A DNA stretch of 64,000 bases from SHNJ01 sp964458615 (GTDB lineage: Bacteria; Pseudomonadota; Alphaproteobacteria; SHNJ01). Both the position numbers and the translations under genes were made by a program. Below the pieces are notes generated by a model. It saw nothing but the letters and a program-made list of their open reading frames with translations. It was not told the origin of the DNA and ran no database searches. Positions within the stretch are counted from its first letter, which is position 1, and each line of letters begins with the position of its first letter. Below are positions 34,943 to 44,974 of the stretch, piece after piece. Where the stretch lies: positions 1-64,000 of the forward strand of contig CAYWJR010000001.1 in NCBI GenBank assembly GCA_964458615.1. Direction: 5' to 3'.

Positions 34943-35102
34943 GCATGGTTTATGTGATACCAGACAATGCGGAACGCCGTCTATCCCCGATTTGGGGCTT
35001 TGTCACCGATTTTATCAAATATATGGCAATATTCCGCTAATCCTTGTATCACTTGGGTTGAAAAATTATAATATGGTATCAATCGTCCTTATGGTGCTTC
35101 CT

Positions 35103-36173
35103 ATGTCAAAAAATCCCGTCACCCGCCGACCTGCCTTTCATCTGCTTTATCGTGCGTTGTTTATTGCCTGCTTGATCGGTGTATCGGCGCAAAATGCCCG
35201 GGCTGACGAAGGCGAATTTTACGCCTGGCTGAGCAATTTCCGCACCGAAGCGTATAAACAAGGCATCAGCCCCGAAAGCATCAACGATCATTTCGCGGCA
35301 ATCGAATACGTTCCAGATGTGATAACCAAAGACCGCAATCAACCGGAATTCAAATTATCGTTCAAAGATTACAAACAAAAAATCGTATCGGCCGAACGTA
35401 TCGCCACGGGCAAAAAATCTTTGCGCGCCAACGAAAAATATTTGAACTGGGTGGAACAAAAATCCGGCGTGCCGAAATCGATTGTTGTCGCATTATGGGG
35501 CATCGAAACGCGTTTCGGACAGGTTACCGGCGGTTATGACATCCTAAGCGCGCTGGCGACATTGTCATATGACGGCAGACGGCGCGAATATTTTACCAAG
35601 GAATTTATCACCACGTTAAAATTGATGGATAAACATCCGTATTTGACAAAACCGTTTATGGGATCATGGGCAGGGGCGATGGGACAATGCCAATTCATGC
35701 CCAGCACGTACTGGAATTTTGCGATCGACGGCAACAATAATGGCCGCGTGGATTTGTGGAACGAACGCGAAGACGTATTCGCATCCGCCGCGAATTATTT
35801 GATGAAATCCGGCTGGAAAAAAGGCGAGCCATGGGGAACGCCCGTTAAACTAAGCAAGCCGGTGGACATCGAACTGGCGACGCTGAACGTGCAAAAAACC
35901 GTCGCGGAATGGGGTAAAATGGGTGTTAAAACATCCGCCGGCGGCGCTATGCCCAATTCCGGCGCCAAGGCATCGTTGATTATGCCCGATGGCAAAGACG
36001 GCCCGGCGTTTTTGGTATACCGCAATTACCGCACTATTATGGCATGGAACCGGTCGCATCATTTCGCCATCAGCGTCGGCATGTTGTCCGACCGGATCGG
36101 CGGCGTGCAAAAGCATGCGGAACAACAACCCGACAAACCATTATCATCCGCTGTTTCGGACGATATTTTATAA
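35103..36173 (+). CDS. mltB: Lytic murein transglycosylase, MltB-like (SLT_2 family)
   Basis: Cleaves peptidoglycan glycan strands to anhydro products in the periplasm. The protein has 356 residues from the ATG at 35103; longer frames upstream lack a ribosome site. The signal peptide ends near NARA. Catalytic E135 is in WGIETRFG, and MGSWAGAMGQCQFMPSTYWNFA and DGNNNGRVDLWN are the substrate and metal-loop segments. No lipobox, so it is soluble. It leads into rlpA and a D,D-carboxypeptidase 10-30 bases apart: a wall-remodelling cluster. Confidence 0.88.
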   Translation: MSKNPVTRRPAFHLLYRALFIACLIGVSAQNARADEGEFYAWLSNFRTEAYKQGISPESINDHFAAIEYVPDVITKDRNQPEFKLSFKDYKQKIVSAERIATGKKSLRANEKYLNWVEQKSGVPKSIVVALWGIETRFGQVTGGYDILSALATLSYDGRRREYFTKEFITTLKLMDKHPYLTKPFMGSWAGAMGQCQFMPSTYWNFAIDGNNNGRVDLWNEREDVFASAANYLMKSGWKKGEPWGTPVKLSKPVDIELATLNVQKTVAEWGKMGVKTSAGGAMPNSGAKASLIMPDGKDGPAFLVYRNYRTIMAWNRSHHFAISVGMLSDRIGGVQKHAEQQPDKPLSSAVSDDIL

Positions 36174-36182
36174 TTCGATTTT

Positions 36183-37307
36183 ATGAAACGGTTCATCCGC
36201 ACCATTTGCGTTTCAATTGGGGTTGCCGTGGGGCTTTCGGGCTGCGCGGAAACGCAATTTATTACGCATGCCGGTAAAATATGGGGCGACGGTTCGACGC
36301 AACAACAAACCGCCGTCAATCCGAACGTGCAATACAAAGTCGGCAAACCATATCAAATCCAAGGACGTTGGTATTATCCCAAAGAAGATTGGGGTTACAG
36401 CGAAGAAGGTTTGGCGTCTTGGTACGGCGATGAATTTCATGGCCGCAAAACCGCTAATGGCGAATCGTTCGATAAATCCGCATTGACGGCGGCGCACCGC
36501 ACCTTGCCTATGCCAAGCCTGGTTCGCGTGACGAATTTGGACAATGGCCGCATTGCGGTTTTGCGGGTCAACGACCGTGGGCCATTCAAAAAAGGCCGGA
36601 TCATTGATGTCTCTCACGAAGCCGCCAGGGTGTTGGGATTTGAATCCCAAGGCATGGCGCGCGTGCGGGTTGAATTATTGACCGAAGAAAGCAAACGTTT
36701 GGCCATGGCGCACGGCGCCGATTTGCCCGACGATGTCGTCCAATCGATCCCTCGTTCCGGCGACCCGATTACCATGCAACAAACAAATGGCGGCATGGGC
36801 GCACCGCCTGGCGACGGCGATGTAACGGGGCAGGGATCGTCATTTCAATCTATCCAGACCGTGGAATTAACCCCGCCAGAACCGCTTGCCCCGCAAGGCG
36901 CCAAACGCCCACAGCCTTCTTTTACCCCGCCGCCCGCGCCATACGGTTCGGCGCAATCCCCTGGATTCGGCAACCAAGAATCGGAGCCAAATGTCGGGTT
37001 CAGCCGTTCCGATCAAACAAGCGATTTTGCGCCATCGCGCGCGCAACCCCAGGCCGCAGCGCCTGTCCCCGAAACCCAAGGCAATTTGTACCTGCAAGTC
37101 GGGGCATTTTCGAACCAGCAAAATGTGGAAAGACTGCAAAATCAGTTAAAAAACCTTGGCCAAGTCCAAGTCACCCCATTAGAAAGAAATGGCAGAACGT
37201 TGTTTCGCGTCCGCCTGGGGCCGATTTCCAGTTTCGACCAAGCAACCGTATTGCAATCCCGTGTCGCCGAATTCGGAATACAGGACGCAAAAATTATTTC
37301 GGAATAA
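36183..37307 (+). CDS. rlpA: RlpA-like lipoprotein with DPBB and SPOR domains
   Basis: Outer-membrane lipoprotein; the family cuts glycan strands stripped of stem peptides at the septum. The protein has 374 residues. Lipobox LSGC gives Cys21. The double-psi beta-barrel (about 75-170) has ASWYGDEFHGRKTANGE and VRVNDRGPF. A long Pro/Gln-rich linker (180-295) leads to a C-terminal SPOR domain (about 298-374, YLQVGAFSNQQNVERLQNQ) that binds denuded septal peptidoglycan. Confidence 0.9.
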   Translation: MKRFIRTICVSIGVAVGLSGCAETQFITHAGKIWGDGSTQQQTAVNPNVQYKVGKPYQIQGRWYYPKEDWGYSEEGLASWYGDEFHGRKTANGESFDKSALTAAHRTLPMPSLVRVTNLDNGRIAVLRVNDRGPFKKGRIIDVSHEAARVLGFESQGMARVRVELLTEESKRLAMAHGADLPDDVVQSIPRSGDPITMQQTNGGMGAPPGDGDVTGQGSSFQSIQTVELTPPEPLAPQGAKRPQPSFTPPPAPYGSAQSPGFGNQESEPNVGFSRSDQTSDFAPSRAQPQAAAPVPETQGNLYLQVGAFSNQQNVERLQNQLKNLGQVQVTPLERNGRTLFRVRLGPISSFDQATVLQSRVAEFGIQDAKIISE

Positions 37308-37333
37308 AACTTCAAAATAACAACAGGTGTTTA

Positions 37334-38470
37334 ATGACGATTCGTAAATTGACTGCGCTGATATGCGTTTTGGCCATATTCACCTGCTGGACGATAAATG
37401 CCGCATTGGCCATGGAAACCCCGGCTCGGCAGGCGATTGTTTTCGACGCGCAAACGGGCACCATTTTGTTTGAAAAAAACGCGGATGAAAAAATGCCGCC
37501 TTCGTCCATGAGCAAATTAATGACCGCGTATGTCGTTTTCGACATGTTGAAAAACGGCAAATTGAAATTGGAAGATACGTTCAAAGTCTCACAAAAGGCC
37601 TGGTCTACCCAAGGTTCCAAAATGTTCATCGACATTAACACCGATGTCAAAATCGAAGATTTGCTGCGCGGTATGATCATTCAATCAGGCAACGACGCGT
37701 GCGTCGCATTGGCCGAAGGCGTATCGGGCAACGAAGAATCATTTTCGGATTTGTTGAATGAAACCGCCGCCAAAATCGGCCTGACATCCAGCCAATTCCG
37801 CAATTCAAACGGATGGCCGGATCCGAATCATTATATGACTGCGCGCGATTTGTTGACATTGGGTTTGCACCTGATCAACGATTTCCCGGAATACATGCAT
37901 TATTACAAAGAAACCGAATACACCTATCACAAGATTAAACAAGGCAACCGCAATCCGTTATTGTACGGATTTCACGGCGCGGACGGTTTAAAAACCGGCC
38001 ACACCGACGAAGCCGGCTATGGATTGGTTGGAACCGCCATTCGTGACGGCAGACGATTGATTATGGTCGTCAACGGATTGAAATCCATGCAAGAACGCGC
38101 CGACGAATCCAAACGGTTGTTGGAATGGGGTTTCCGCGAATTTAAAAATTATAAAATCGCGACGCCGGGTCAAACCATGGCCGATGTCCCGATTTGGATG
38201 GGCGAAAAAGACAAAGTCGCCGTCGCGGTCAAAGACCCCGTAATATTCACATTATCGAACGCGGACAGGGGCACGGTCAACGCCAAGGTTAAATTTACCC
38301 AGCCCGTTCATGCCCCCGTATCCAAAGATACCGCCATTGCGGTTTTAACGGTCACTGGCGCAGGCGGATTCACCAAAGATTATCCGCTTTATCCCGTCGA
38401 AAATGTTGCTAAACTAGGGTTCATAAGCCGAACAATCAAAGGCATAACCTATATTTTAACGGGCAACTGA
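37334..38470 (+). CDS. D-alanyl-D-alanine carboxypeptidase (penicillin-binding protein 5/6 type)
   Basis: Removes the terminal D-Ala from peptidoglycan stem peptides. The protein has 378 residues. A signal peptide (about 1-27) precedes the S11 catalytic domain, with active Ser58 and Lys61 in SSMSK, SGN at 118-120 and KTG at 220-222 in GLKTGHTDEAG. A beta-sandwich (about 270-360) and a short C-terminal segment for membrane contact follow. It starts 26 bases after rlpA, and tmk follows after 3 bases. Confidence 0.92.
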   Translation: MTIRKLTALICVLAIFTCWTINAALAMETPARQAIVFDAQTGTILFEKNADEKMPPSSMSKLMTAYVVFDMLKNGKLKLEDTFKVSQKAWSTQGSKMFIDINTDVKIEDLLRGMIIQSGNDACVALAEGVSGNEESFSDLLNETAAKIGLTSSQFRNSNGWPDPNHYMTARDLLTLGLHLINDFPEYMHYYKETEYTYHKIKQGNRNPLLYGFHGADGLKTGHTDEAGYGLVGTAIRDGRRLIMVVNGLKSMQERADESKRLLEWGFREFKNYKIATPGQTMADVPIWMGEKDKVAVAVKDPVIFTLSNADRGTVNAKVKFTQPVHAPVSKDTAIAVLTVTGAGGFTKDYPLYPVENVAKLGFISRTIKGITYILTGN

Positions 38471-38473
38471 TAC

Positions 38474-39142
38474 ATGAATAAACCCGCTGCGGTACCGGGG
38501 CGTTTTATCACCCTTGAAGGTGGGGAAGGCGTCGGTAAATCCACCCAATGCAAACGCCTGGCTCTGGCTTTGCAATCGTGCGGCATTAATGCCATCACCA
38601 CGCGTGAACCTGGCGGCGTGCCTCAGGCCGAAGAAATCAGAAAAACGTTATTGCAAGGCAAAGACGATAAATGGCACCCAATCAGCGAGGTGTTGTTGTT
38701 GAACGCCGCGCGCAAACAACATGTCGAAAATTTGATTAAACCGGCACTGGATGCCGGCAATTGGGTAATTTGCGACCGTTTTATGGATTCCACCATGGCG
38801 TATCAAGGATATGTCAAAGGTGTTGGGCGCGAAGCCGTGCAAACAATACACCGTATGGCGTTTGACGATTTTGAACCCGATTTGACATTGATTATCGATC
38901 TGCCGACCGAAACCACATTGGAACGCGTCGATAAACGCAAAGGCAAAAAAGACCGGATTGAGGCCAGTTATCACAAAACGCACCGCATACTTCGCGGCGC
39001 GTTTTTAGACATTGCGGGCAATGCCCCCGACCGCTGCTTGGTAATCGACGGCACCGGCGATTTAAACCAAGTCACCGCCCGTTTGATCAATGCGCTGAAC
39101 GCCAGATTCCATTTGCAAATGGCCATGAAAAAAGCCGGATAG
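38474..39142 (+). CDS. tmk: Thymidylate kinase
   Basis: Phosphorylates dTMP to dTDP. The protein has 222 residues. The P-loop EGGEGVGKST near the start, CDRFMDSTMAYQGY with the Asp-Arg pair, and a Lys/Arg-rich lid region (KRKGKKDR) are present. Placed 3 bases after the carboxypeptidase and 3 bases before holB, so it is in one operon with both. Confidence 0.94.
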   Translation: MNKPAAVPGRFITLEGGEGVGKSTQCKRLALALQSCGINAITTREPGGVPQAEEIRKTLLQGKDDKWHPISEVLLLNAARKQHVENLIKPALDAGNWVICDRFMDSTMAYQGYVKGVGREAVQTIHRMAFDDFEPDLTLIIDLPTETTLERVDKRKGKKDRIEASYHKTHRILRGAFLDIAGNAPDRCLVIDGTGDLNQVTARLINALNARFHLQMAMKKAG

Positions 39143-39145
39143 GCC

Positions 39146-40204
39146 ATGACCAGCATTATCGGACAATCCGCCGCGATCGAAGAATTCTGGAATACTTGCC
39201 GTTCCGGTAAAATCCCGCAAAGCTGGATTTTCACAGGCCCCAAAGGCATCGGAAAATCGACATTCGCATTATACGCGGCGCGCGAATTGCTGGCCGGAAC
39301 GATCAGCGCCAAGGCGATTGAAATCGCCGAAACCAAACCCACCATGTTATTCGCGGAACCCGAAGCGCCAAAAGCGCCAACTCCGGATTCCATTCACGAT
39401 CCCGATCATCCATTGTACCGCAAGGTCATGGCCGGGACGCATCCGGATTTGTTGGTAATCGACGGAAAACCCAAAGACGGCGAAAAACAAAAAAGCGAGC
39501 TTGGCGTCGATTTCATCCGCGAAGTTCCCGCATTTTTGCGCAAAGCCGCCGCCGAAGGCAGTTGGCGGATCGTGATTATCGACGATGCGGAAATGATGAA
39601 CCGCAACGCATCGAACGCCATTTTAAAAATTCTCGAAGAACCGCCGGCCAAATCATTGATTATTCTGGTCGCATCCACGTTGGGGTATTTTCCGCCGACC
39701 ATCCGGTCGCGTTGCCGCGTATTGCGGTTTGCGCCATTGTCGGATTCGGCGTTGCGGGAATATATGCAAAATTATTTCCCGGCCATTCACCGCGAATCGG
39801 ATCAGAACGCCTATATCGACCTGTCATCTGGCAGCATCGGCCATTTAAAATTGCTGATCGAATCCGATGCGATGGCCATTTGCGGCGAAGTTAAAAGAAT
39901 GCTGGAACACATCGCCGCCAAATCCCCGGAATGGCCGCGCATGCACGATTTGGCCGAAAAATTCGGCGCAAATCCTGTTGTGGCGCAAATAATCATGAAT
40001 AAAATCTGCGAAAGCGCGATCAGGCCGCACCAACCCGATTCCCCGCAGGAATCCGATTTAAGGCCGGTTTTATTGCAAATAAAGCCGCAACAGGCATGGT
40101 TGGAATATTATGACCACATGCAAGAGCTTGTTGGAAAGCAACAATTCCTGTATCTTGACGCCAAGCAAACATGGTTGAATTTGATGGCCAAAATGGCCGC
40201 CTAA
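39146..40204 (+). CDS. holB: DNA polymerase III delta' subunit
   Basis: Part of the clamp loader that places the sliding clamp on DNA. The protein has 352 residues with an AAA+ fold. Walker A GPKGIGKST is intact, the Walker B-like IIDDAEMM is present, followed by NASNAILKILEEPPAKS and TIRSRCRVL, the sensor and SRC motifs of clamp-loader subunits. An intact P-loop is common in non-enterobacterial delta'. The tmk-holB pairing is widespread in bacteria. Confidence 0.9.
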   Translation: MTSIIGQSAAIEEFWNTCRSGKIPQSWIFTGPKGIGKSTFALYAARELLAGTISAKAIEIAETKPTMLFAEPEAPKAPTPDSIHDPDHPLYRKVMAGTHPDLLVIDGKPKDGEKQKSELGVDFIREVPAFLRKAAAEGSWRIVIIDDAEMMNRNASNAILKILEEPPAKSLIILVASTLGYFPPTIRSRCRVLRFAPLSDSALREYMQNYFPAIHRESDQNAYIDLSSGSIGHLKLLIESDAMAICGEVKRMLEHIAAKSPEWPRMHDLAEKFGANPVVAQIIMNKICESAIRPHQPDSPQESDLRPVLLQIKPQQAWLEYYDHMQELVGKQQFLYLDAKQTWLNLMAKMAA

Positions 40205-40225
40205 AATATAAGGCGAGGGGAAGAC

Positions 40226-41770
40226 ATGACCGAAAAAAATTATTACATCACAACGCCGATATATTACGTCAATGACGCGCCGCATATCGGTCACGCATAT
40301 ACAACATTGGCTTGTGACGTATTGGCGCGGTTTAAACGGTTGGATGGATACAATGTCCGGTTTTTGACCGGCACCGACGAACACGGACAAAAAGTGGAAA
40401 AAGCAGCGGAAAAAGCGGGCATGTCGCCAAAGGCGTTTACCGACAAAGTATCGCAAAATTTCCGCGATCTGTGCCGCACCATGAATTTTTCCGAAGACGA
40501 TTTTATCCGCACAACCGAAGATCGCCATTTGAAATGCGCGCAAAGTTTCTGGAATAAATTGGTTGAAAAGGGCGACATTTATATCGGCAAATACGCCGGA
40601 TGGTACGCCGTGCGCGACGAAGCATTTTATGCCGAATCCGAATTGGTGAATGGCAAAGCGCCGACGGGCGCCGATGTCGAATGGGTCGAAGAGCCAAGTT
40701 ATTTTTTCAAATTATCCGCCTGGCAAGACCGGTTATTGAAATTCTACGAAGAAAATCCTGGTTTCATCGCGCCGGAATCGCGCCGCAATGAGATCCTCAG
40801 TTTCGTGCGCGGCGGATTGATGGATTTGTCGGTTTCCCGCACATCGTTCAAATGGGGCGTTCCAGTTCCCAATGACGATAAACACATCATGTATGTCTGG
40901 ATCGAGGCATTAAGCAATTACATCACCGCAGTTGGATACCCAGAAACCGGCGGAGATTTCAAAAAATTCTGGCCAGCCGATTTACATATGGTGGGCAAGG
41001 ATATTATTCGTTTTCATTGCGTGTATTGGCCCGCATTTTTAATGGCTGCCGATTTGCCGCCGCCAAAACGCGTTTTCGCCCATGGCTGGTGGACGAACGA
41101 AGGCCAGAAAATTTCCAAATCCCTTGGCAACGTAATCGATCCTGTTGGTTTGGTTAAAAAATACGGCCTCGATGCGGTGCGTTATTTCATGATGCGCGAA
41201 GTGCCATTCGGCAATGACGGCGATTTTTCGCACGCATCGATGTTGCGCCGGATGAACACTGAACTTGCGAACGATTTCGGCAATTTGGTGCAACGCGTTG
41301 TCGCGTTTATCCATAAAAATGCCGGGGGGATTGTGCCGAAAAACAACGGCTTGCAACCACCCGATCAGGAAATGTTGAATCAGGCCTATGGGCTTTTGGA
41401 CAAAATGCGCAAGGAACTAGACGCCCAAGCGATCAGCAAATCTTTGGATGTTTTTCAATCGCTGATCAGCGCCGCAAACCAATATGTCGATACCGGCGCG
41501 CCGTGGACATTGCGCAAAACCGATCCTGACCGGATGGAAACGGTATTGTACGTATTGCTCGAAGTGATTCGTCATTTGGCATTGGCATCGCAACCATTTA
41601 TGCCGGAATCGGCCGCCAAGATTTTATATATCTTGAACGTGCCTGAATCCAAACGCGATTTTTCGCATGCCGGCGCGGCGCATGCCCTGGTTTCTGGCAA
41701 TGCGTTAAATCCTGCGGTGCCCGTGTTCCCAAGATTTGTCGAAGAAGACGCGGCAAAAACCGGAACCTAA
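40226..41770 (+). CDS. metG: Methionyl-tRNA synthetase
   Basis: Class I aminoacyl-tRNA synthetase. The protein has 514 residues, the short form without the C-terminal tRNA-binding domain. The HIGH motif is PHIGHAYTT, the KMSKS motif KISKSLGN, and the anticodon-binding helical domain occupies about 355-510. The zinc-binding Cys set of the knuckle is reduced, as in MetG type 2. GAGGGGA precedes the start. Sits in the holB-metG-tatD order known from alphaproteobacteria. Confidence 0.95.
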   Translation: MTEKNYYITTPIYYVNDAPHIGHAYTTLACDVLARFKRLDGYNVRFLTGTDEHGQKVEKAAEKAGMSPKAFTDKVSQNFRDLCRTMNFSEDDFIRTTEDRHLKCAQSFWNKLVEKGDIYIGKYAGWYAVRDEAFYAESELVNGKAPTGADVEWVEEPSYFFKLSAWQDRLLKFYEENPGFIAPESRRNEILSFVRGGLMDLSVSRTSFKWGVPVPNDDKHIMYVWIEALSNYITAVGYPETGGDFKKFWPADLHMVGKDIIRFHCVYWPAFLMAADLPPPKRVFAHGWWTNEGQKISKSLGNVIDPVGLVKKYGLDAVRYFMMREVPFGNDGDFSHASMLRRMNTELANDFGNLVQRVVAFIHKNAGGIVPKNNGLQPPDQEMLNQAYGLLDKMRKELDAQAISKSLDVFQSLISAANQYVDTGAPWTLRKTDPDRMETVLYVLLEVIRHLALASQPFMPESAAKILYILNVPESKRDFSHAGAAHALVSGNALNPAVPVFPRFVEEDAAKTGT

Positions 41771-41771
41771 T

Positions 41772-42545
41772 ATGTTCATTGATTCGCATTGCCATTTGGA
41801 TTATGAACCCCTGGCCGCGGATACGGCCGGGGTTTTGGCGCGGGCGAAAAACGCCGGCGTCGATAAAATGCTGACCATCAGCACGAAATTGACCGAATGG
41901 CCAAAGGTGCTGAAACTGGCCGAAATGCATGCAAATGTATATTGTTCCATCGGCGTTCATCCGCACAATGCCGCAACGGAAACCATGTGGCCGCGCGAAG
42001 AATTTTTAAAATATTGCGCCCATCCAAAGGTAATTGGAATCGGCGAGGCGGGATTGGATTATTACTACGATCATGCGCCGCGCGACGTACAACATAAAAT
42101 TTTCCGCGACCACATCGCGATTGCCCGCGAAACGCAATTGCCGATTATCATTCACACCCGCGACGCCGACGAAGACACAGAAATGATTTTGCGCGATGAA
42201 TTCGCCCGTGGCGCGTTCCCAATTTTACTTCATTGTTTTACGGCAGGTGAAAAATTGGCGCGGGCAGGGATCGAATTGGGCGGATATATTTCTTTTTCCG
42301 GTATTTTGACATACAAAACCGCGCAAAATTTGCGCGATATTGCCGCGCAATTGCCAATCGACCGTATTTTGATTGAAACCGATTCCCCATATCTGGCGCC
42401 TGTTCCGATGCGCGGCAAATCGAACGAACCTGCGTTTGTCGCTCACACAGCCCAGCAATTGGCGGATGTAAGAAATCTAACCGCTGCCGAAATCGGAAAA
42501 ATAACCAGCGATAATTTCCATAATCTATTCCGGAAGGCCGCATGA
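41772..42545 (+). CDS. tatD: TatD-family metal-dependent DNase
   Basis: The protein has 257 residues from the ATG at 41772, one base after the metG stop. A metal-dependent hydrolase of the amidohydrolase barrel type with 3'-5' nuclease activity in studied members. FIDSHCHLD holds the first metal site, GEAGLDYYYD, IIHTRDADED, HCFT and ETDSPYLAP the others. Its stop overlaps the next start in ATGA. Confidence 0.92.
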   Translation: MFIDSHCHLDYEPLAADTAGVLARAKNAGVDKMLTISTKLTEWPKVLKLAEMHANVYCSIGVHPHNAATETMWPREEFLKYCAHPKVIGIGEAGLDYYYDHAPRDVQHKIFRDHIAIARETQLPIIIHTRDADEDTEMILRDEFARGAFPILLHCFTAGEKLARAGIELGGYISFSGILTYKTAQNLRDIAAQLPIDRILIETDSPYLAPVPMRGKSNEPAFVAHTAQQLADVRNLTAAEIGKITSDNFHNLFRKAA

Positions 42546-43312
42546 AGATTACGATATTGGGATGCGGCGGATCCGGCGGCGTGCCGTTGATTGGCAATAA
42601 TTGGGGCAGATGCGATCCCGCAAATCCAAAAAATACCCGCACGCGGCCGTCTATATATATAGAAGACAATGGCGTCGGTATTTTAATCGACACATCGCCG
42701 GATTTACGCACACAATTATTGGCCAACAATATATCGCGCGTTAATGCGGTGTTATACACCCATGCGCACGCCGATCATTTGCACGGTATCGACGATATGC
42801 GGGGCATGAATCGTGTCATGCAAAAAGTTATTCCAATTTATGCCGACCGGCCAACTATGGACGAAATCGAAAAATGTTTCGGTTACGTTTTAAAAATTTT
42901 GCCGGATGGTCATGGTTTTTACCGCCCGCAATTGCAACCCAATTTGATCCAAGCCTATCAGGAATTTCAATTCGAACATTTGAAAATCATGCCGATTTTG
43001 CAAAATCACGGCTATATAAACAGTCTTGGGTTCCGTATCGGCAATTTCGCATATTGCACCGATGTGGTCGATTTTCCAGCCGAATCGTTTGAATTGTTGC
43101 GCGGCGTCGATACATGGATTGTCGATTGTTTTATCAACGAACCACACCAAAGCCACGCGCATGTCGACAAGGTTCTAGCTTGGGCGAATCAATTAAAGCC
43201 GCGCAGAACCATTTTAACGCATCTAAGCGCGCAGTTGGATTACGACAAATTGTCGGCCAAATGTCTGCCGGGAATGGAACCGGGGTTCGATGGCATGGTT
43301 ATCGACGTTTAA
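42542..43312 (+). CDS. Metallo-beta-lactamase-fold hydrolase, PhnP-like
   Basis: The protein has 256 residues. THAHADHLHGIDD is the metal-binding HxHxDH motif; later His (LQNHG, HAHVD, LTHLSAQ) and Asp complete two sites. An N-terminal CGGSGGVPLIGNNW matches the PhnP/RNase Z-like subgroup, some of which open cyclic phosphate esters. Always found after tatD in this operon type in alphaproteobacteria, but its natural substrate is not clear from the sequence. Confidence 0.85.
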   Translation: MKITILGCGGSGGVPLIGNNWGRCDPANPKNTRTRPSIYIEDNGVGILIDTSPDLRTQLLANNISRVNAVLYTHAHADHLHGIDDMRGMNRVMQKVIPIYADRPTMDEIEKCFGYVLKILPDGHGFYRPQLQPNLIQAYQEFQFEHLKIMPILQNHGYINSLGFRIGNFAYCTDVVDFPAESFELLRGVDTWIVDCFINEPHQSHAHVDKVLAWANQLKPRRTILTHLSAQLDYDKLSAKCLPGMEPGFDGMVIDV

Positions 43313-43545
43313 AGCCTGTTGGTAATTTACAGTTGACGGGGCATCTAAGGCCGCTATTGTTATATTCGGAATCTAAAGACATACTGTTCAACGCGTCATT
43401 ATTTTCCATAATATATATACCTTAATCAATAAGGTTAGTTACAGCAGAGGAAAACGGCGGAAAACCAAGTCTGTTTAACCACAGGATGAAACCGCCCCAC
43501 TTTGCCCCTTAAACTTTCCTTTTAACCCGGTATCCAGCTTATATC

Positions 43546-44337
43546 ATGACAAACACCGACCGGCTTTTGGCAATCATGGCGCGCTTGCGCGACCCGGTTG
43601 ACGGGTGCCCATGGGACATTAAACAAACATTCGAATCTATCGCACCTTATACCCTAGAAGAAGTCCACGAAGTTCTAGACGCCATTCGACGCGGCAACAT
43701 GGCCGATTTGCGTGACGAGCTGGGCGATTTATTGCTCCAGGTTGTGTTTCATTCCAGAATCGCCGAAGAATCGGATTATTTCAATTTTGATGATGTTGCC
43801 GGATCGATTGCAAACAAACTGGAACGGCGGCATCCGCACGTATTTGAATCGCAAAAAATCACTTCGGATACGGAATTACACCAAAACTGGAACCAAAAGA
43901 AACAAGCCGAACGGGCGGCAAAGCAGGGCGCAGATGTATCGGTTTTATCCGATATTCCGCCTGCCCTGCCTGCCCTTATGTTGGCGGTGAAATTACAAGA
44001 ACGGGCGGCATCGGTTGGATTCGATTGGCCGGATCGCAACGGCCCGATGGATAAAATTCACGAAGAATTGGTAGAATTGAAAACCGAAATTCATGCCGGG
44101 GATATGGAAAAAATGGCGGATGAATTGGGCGATTTGCTTTTTTCCATCTGCAATTTGGCAAGGCATTTAAAATTGTCGCCGGAAATATGTTTACTGAACG
44201 CCGCGCAAAAATTCAAAACCCGGTTTGAATCCGTTGAAACAAACGTAAAACGGACTGGCAAATCCATGCAATCGATGACCATCGATGAATTGGAACATTT
44301 ATGGCAAAACGCCAAAAAACAATTGGATACTATCTAG
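43546..44337 (+). CDS. mazG: Nucleoside triphosphate pyrophosphohydrolase
   Basis: Hydrolyses NTPs and dNTPs to monophosphates and pyrophosphate, a housecleaning enzyme that also limits ppGpp-triggered toxicity in studied bacteria. The protein has 263 residues, two MazG domains. LRDPVDGCPWDIKQT and LEEVHEVLDAI open the first, RDELGDLLLQVVFH and ADELGDLLFSICNL carry the metal-binding Glu/Asp. It starts alone after a 233-base gap and converges with an unknown gene overlapping by 8 bases. Completes the hfq-hflX-mazG order typical of the class, but with two extra genes inserted. Confidence 0.93.
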   Translation: MTNTDRLLAIMARLRDPVDGCPWDIKQTFESIAPYTLEEVHEVLDAIRRGNMADLRDELGDLLLQVVFHSRIAEESDYFNFDDVAGSIANKLERRHPHVFESQKITSDTELHQNWNQKKQAERAAKQGADVSVLSDIPPALPALMLAVKLQERAASVGFDWPDRNGPMDKIHEELVELKTEIHAGDMEKMADELGDLLFSICNLARHLKLSPEICLLNAAQKFKTRFESVETNVKRTGKSMQSMTIDELEHLWQNAKKQLDTI

Positions 44338-44875
44338 AAGGACGTGCTGGCGGCTGAGACGGTGGTTTTGCCGCCGATGGCTTTGGTGGCGGCGCAACAG
44401 TGCTTGTTGCCGTATTCGCAGGCGGTGCAACCTTTGTTGTTGCACCAGCTGTTGTATTGGATGACGCAGCCGCTGTATTTTGCTTGCCAGGAATTTCGAT
44501 GGTGATACGCCCTGGCTTATTGTTCGCAGCTTCGCTTTGCAATCGCAATTTCGTCGCCTCAATTTCTTTTTTCATTTTATGGGCTTTGATACAGGAAACC
44601 ACGCCTGCTGCGGCCATAATTGGCATTACGGCCAAAATTGCCCAACCGACATTAACACCAAACGCCGTCGCGGCGGATGCCGCCTTGCCCAATAAACCTA
44701 TTTTAACAGCCCCGGCCCCAATTGCCATCAGACCCGATAAAACACAGGCGATAACGCCGATTTTCAACGCCTCGAACCGTTCGATTTCCAATGAATCGAT
44801 TTTTCCGGCGCGGTGCATGCGGTCACCGGCAATTGCTATGCTGTTACCGCTTAATCGTGGGGAAGGTCTTATCAT
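44330..44875 (-). CDS. Membrane protein of unknown function with Pro/Ala/Thr-rich tail
   Basis: The protein has 181 residues from the ATG at 44875; a longer frame upstream would run into a terminator stem. There are two hydrophobic segments (about 37-58 and 68-92) and a Lys/Glu-rich charged stretch (KAHKMKKEIEATKLRL). The last 70 residues are disordered-looking, rich in Pro, Ala and Thr. No family recognised. It interrupts the usual hflX-mazG neighbourhood. Confidence 0.55.
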   Translation of the reverse strand: MIRPSPRLSGNSIAIAGDRMHRAGKIDSLEIERFEALKIGVIACVLSGLMAIGAGAVKIGLLGKAASAATAFGVNVGWAILAVMPIMAAAGVVSCIKAHKMKKEIEATKLRLQSEAANNKPGRITIEIPGKQNTAAASSNTTAGATTKVAPPANTATSTVAPPPKPSAAKPPSQPPARPSR

Positions 44876-44916
44876 GGAAAAAATAATAAAACGGCGGCGC
44901 CAATAAATCAACCCAC

Positions 44917-44949
44917 TAAAAAACAAAAAACCGCATAAAATCATGCGGT
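44917..44949 (-). terminator. Rho-independent terminator for the 44975-45400 gene
   Basis: On the minus strand ACCGCAT-GATTTT-ATGCGGT is followed by TTTTTGTTTTTT. A 7-bp stem with a clear T-run, 25 bases after the stop of the minus-strand gene. Confidence 0.85.
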
Positions 44950-44974
44950 TATTATTAAATTAAAACATATTGGT

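Noticed and set aside
43313..43545. A small RNA gene before mazG
   Set aside because: TTGACG near 43336 with a weak -10 and a 6-bp hairpin near 43419-43435 are too poor to support an RNA gene.
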